Source of the DNA: JANNSX01 sp031403155
GTDB lineage: Bacteria; Pseudomonadota; Alphaproteobacteria; Rhizobiales; Hyphomicrobiaceae
Direction: 5' to 3'
Assembly: GCA_031403155.1 (NCBI GenBank)
Contig: JANNSX010000183.1
Location: 1 to 8,330, forward strand
Length of the DNA: 8,330 nucleotides
Shown here: positions 5,889 through 8,330 of the stretch, piece after piece
Layout: every line of letters starts with the position of its first letter
How positions within the stretch are numbered: position 1 is the stretch's first letter
Position numbers and translations under genes: made by a program
Notes under the pieces: generated by a model
Database searches by the model: none
What the model was told of the DNA's origin: nothing
Seen by the model: the letters and a program-made list of their open reading frames with translations, nothing else

Positions 5889-6014
5889 AAGCGAAAAGAC
5901 AACACCCGGGTTACCGAAACGTCTGGGCAAACGCTAGTGGACTGCGACAGGAAGACCGTTGGCACCCGCCGAATAGTTGCCCATTCGCCGCCGGATGCCG
6001 GCAAAGCCGGGGCG

Positions 6015-6656
6015 CTACCCGCTTTGGCCGTCCGTGCCTTCGGTCCCCTCAGCGGGAACCGCCGGCTCTTCGGTGCCCTCGGGGGGCACCTCGCCGGTCG
6101 CTTCTCCGCCCTGGCTCTCGCCACCCCCTCCGAGACCCGGGAGTTTCAGGTCTTCCGGAAGGATGCCGGACAACGCGGCTTGCAGACTGGTTCCGGTGTC
6201 CTTGATGTAGGGGAAGGCCTGCGCCTCTTTCACCCAGGGCGGCATGATCTTCTCCTCGAACAAGAAGTTCGCGAAGAGGTAGCCGATGACGACAAGCAGG
6301 AATCCGCGGACGGCACCGAAGCCAAAACCCAAGATCCGGTCGATCATGCCGACCCGGCTCTCGAGCACCGAGTCGGAGAAACGGATCGTAATGAAATGCA
6401 CGATCACCAGCACGACGATGAAGATGGCGACGCCGATGGCGATCTTCATCACGAGCGGCGATTGCCCGTAGTCCTCGGCGAGGCTGACGGCCATGTCGGA
6501 GCGATAGGCGACGAAGTAGAGCGTCGCCAGCGCCGCCAGCGCCCATGAGATGATGGAGAGCGCTTCTCGCGTCAGCCCCCGGTACATGGCGAGCAGCCCC
6601 GAAAGGAGGCAGATGCCGAGCAGTCCCAAATCCAGATAGGTCAACGGCCCAACCAT
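6015..6656 (-). CDS. cvpA: CvpA-family inner-membrane protein, 213 aa
   Basis: CvpA (colicin V production family) is a small inner-membrane protein of poorly known biochemical role, classically found just upstream of purF. Four hydrophobic segments are visible, at about residues 7-25, 31-51, 68-91 and 107-132. Family features include LDLGLL near the N-terminus (8-13), YRGLTREALSIISW (25-38) and the DRILGFGFGAVRGFLLV segment (106-122). After residue 172 the protein ends in a Gly, Glu, Pro and Thr-rich tail that is probably disordered and acidic; such tails vary among alphaproteobacterial members. The ATG at 6656 has AGAGG about nine to ten bases upstream. It lies 220 bp upstream of purF and 254 bp downstream of radA on the same strand, so co-transcription with purF is likely, though both gaps are long and repeat-bearing. 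Confidence 0.93.
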   Translation of the reverse strand: MVGPLTYLDLGLLGICLLSGLLAMYRGLTREALSIISWALAALATLYFVAYRSDMAVSLAEDYGQSPLVMKIAIGVAIFIVVLVIVHFITIRFSDSVLESRVGMIDRILGFGFGAVRGFLLVVIGYLFANFLFEEKIMPPWVKEAQAFPYIKDTGTSLQAALSGILPEDLKLPGLGGGGESQGGEATGEVPPEGTEEPAVPAEGTEGTDGQSG

Positions 6657-6786
6657 CGTATCCGTCCTCTCAAACCTAACCGCTACCTGGCCATCGCCGG
6701 CAATTCTCCGGGCGAGGGCAAGTCACACCAACACCAACGTCTCTACCACGATTCCGGCGGATCGGCGGCAGAAGGAGGGGCAGGCT

Positions 6787-6908
6787 TCAGGGACCAGGTT
6801 CCAGGGATCAGGTTTCGGGGGCTCGCTCGCGAATGGCGCGCGATGGCTCCCCGGCGTTCTGAAAGTCCCTGACCCCTGATCCCTGACCCCTGACCCCTGC
6901 CCCCTGAA
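6787..6908. repeat. Heptanucleotide repeat array in two opposed blocks
   Basis: Positions 6867-6908 hold six 7-bp units of the form CCCTGAC, CCCTGAT, CCCTGAC, CCCTGAC, CCCTGCC and CCCTGAA. Positions 6787-6821 hold five units in the opposite sense: TCAGGGA, CCAGGTT, CCAGGGA, TCAGGTT and TCGGGGG. The blocks are separated by 45 bp and can pair over much of their length (for example GGGATCAGG with CCTGATCCC). The array fills much of the radA-cvpA gap and ends two bases before the radA stop codon complement. It would form a long hairpin in a radA read-through transcript. I know of similar CCCTGA-type short tandem repeats in other bacterial genomes; their function is not established. Confidence 0.75.
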
Positions 6909-6910
6909 AC

Positions 6911-8272
<1,362 letters not shown>

Positions 8273-8292
8273 GGGAGCGATGGGCTCTATGG

Positions 8293-8319
8293 TGTAGGGG
8301 CGACCGGCGGTCGCCCGTC
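8293..8319 (+). repeat. Third copy of the TGTAGGGGCGACC repeat terminus, upstream of radA
   Basis: Positions 8293-8317 are identical to the reverse complement of 185-209, a 25-base match, and 24 of 27 bases match 52-78. It contains the same GGGCGACC, 3-base centre, GGTCGCCC palindrome (8298-8316). It has the orientation of a left end, so if it belongs to a second 158-bp element the rest would lie past the window. The first 11 bases beyond it do not match the interior at 79-89. It lies 20 bp upstream of the radA start and overlaps the in-frame upstream extension. Confidence 0.65.
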
Positions 8320-8330
8320 TTCGATGCATC

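Noticed and set aside
5795..6124. 110-residue N-terminal extension of purF
   Set aside because: It reads antisense-like low-complexity sequence through the palindrome and into cvpA; the propeptide-Cys13 start with GGAGG is the proper start.
5084..6205. Plus-strand open frame of 373 codons opposite purF and the cvpA end
   Set aside because: Antisense shadow with no family motifs; purF and cvpA are firm.
8273..8329. 19-residue N-terminal extension of RadA
   Set aside because: Part of it is encoded by the dispersed repeat; family homology starts at MAKKSTVYVCQSCG.

Overview
The window looks like chromosomal DNA from a high-GC alphaproteobacterium, most likely in or near the Hyphomicrobiales. 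This rests on the strong G/C preference at third codon positions, the neighbouring radA, cvpA and purF genes, the purF-associated SDR gene type, and short palindromic repeats with a GCGAAGG/CCTTCGC centre. The assignment is inferred from familiarity; no database was searched.

Seven protein genes are supported. Six lie on the minus strand: radA (8272-6911), cvpA (6656-6015), purF (5794-4349), a RidA-family gene (2849-2445), a TAXI-type periplasmic binding protein (2274-1189) and an SDR oxidoreductase (933-205). One lies on the plus strand: a DMT/EamA transporter with a histidine-rich tail (3233-4303), divergent from the RidA gene and convergent with purF. The radA-cvpA-purF block joins DNA repair/recombination, a small membrane protein and the first committed step of purine synthesis. 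In many alphaproteobacteria, as I recall, an SDR gene directly follows purF. Here about 3.4 kb (EamA, RidA, TAXI) separates them, which suggests an insertion into an older order.

The gaps between genes are rich in structure. Positions 52-209 form a 158-bp element with 27-bp terminal inverted repeats, and a further copy of that terminus lies just upstream of radA (8293-8319). Two extended palindromes of REP type occur, one at 1060-1144 and one just upstream of purF (5816-5888). A heptanucleotide repeat array in two opposite orientations (6787-6908) abuts the radA stop codon. The 383-bp gap between the RidA and EamA genes holds two things: a nested inverted repeat (2851-2925) whose outer arm covers part of the RidA ribosome binding site, and a broken minus-strand coding remnant (about 3161-2971) with the motif GALHALTPGHG, which resembles NicO-type nickel/cobalt transporters.

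No tRNA, rRNA, CRISPR array, transposase or phage gene was seen. No clearly new multi-gene system is evident. The points most worth following are the RidA leader structure, the NicO-like remnant beside a His-rich transporter, the Ser-to-Cys change in the SDR active site, the LEA-like tail on the TAXI protein, and the repeat elements.
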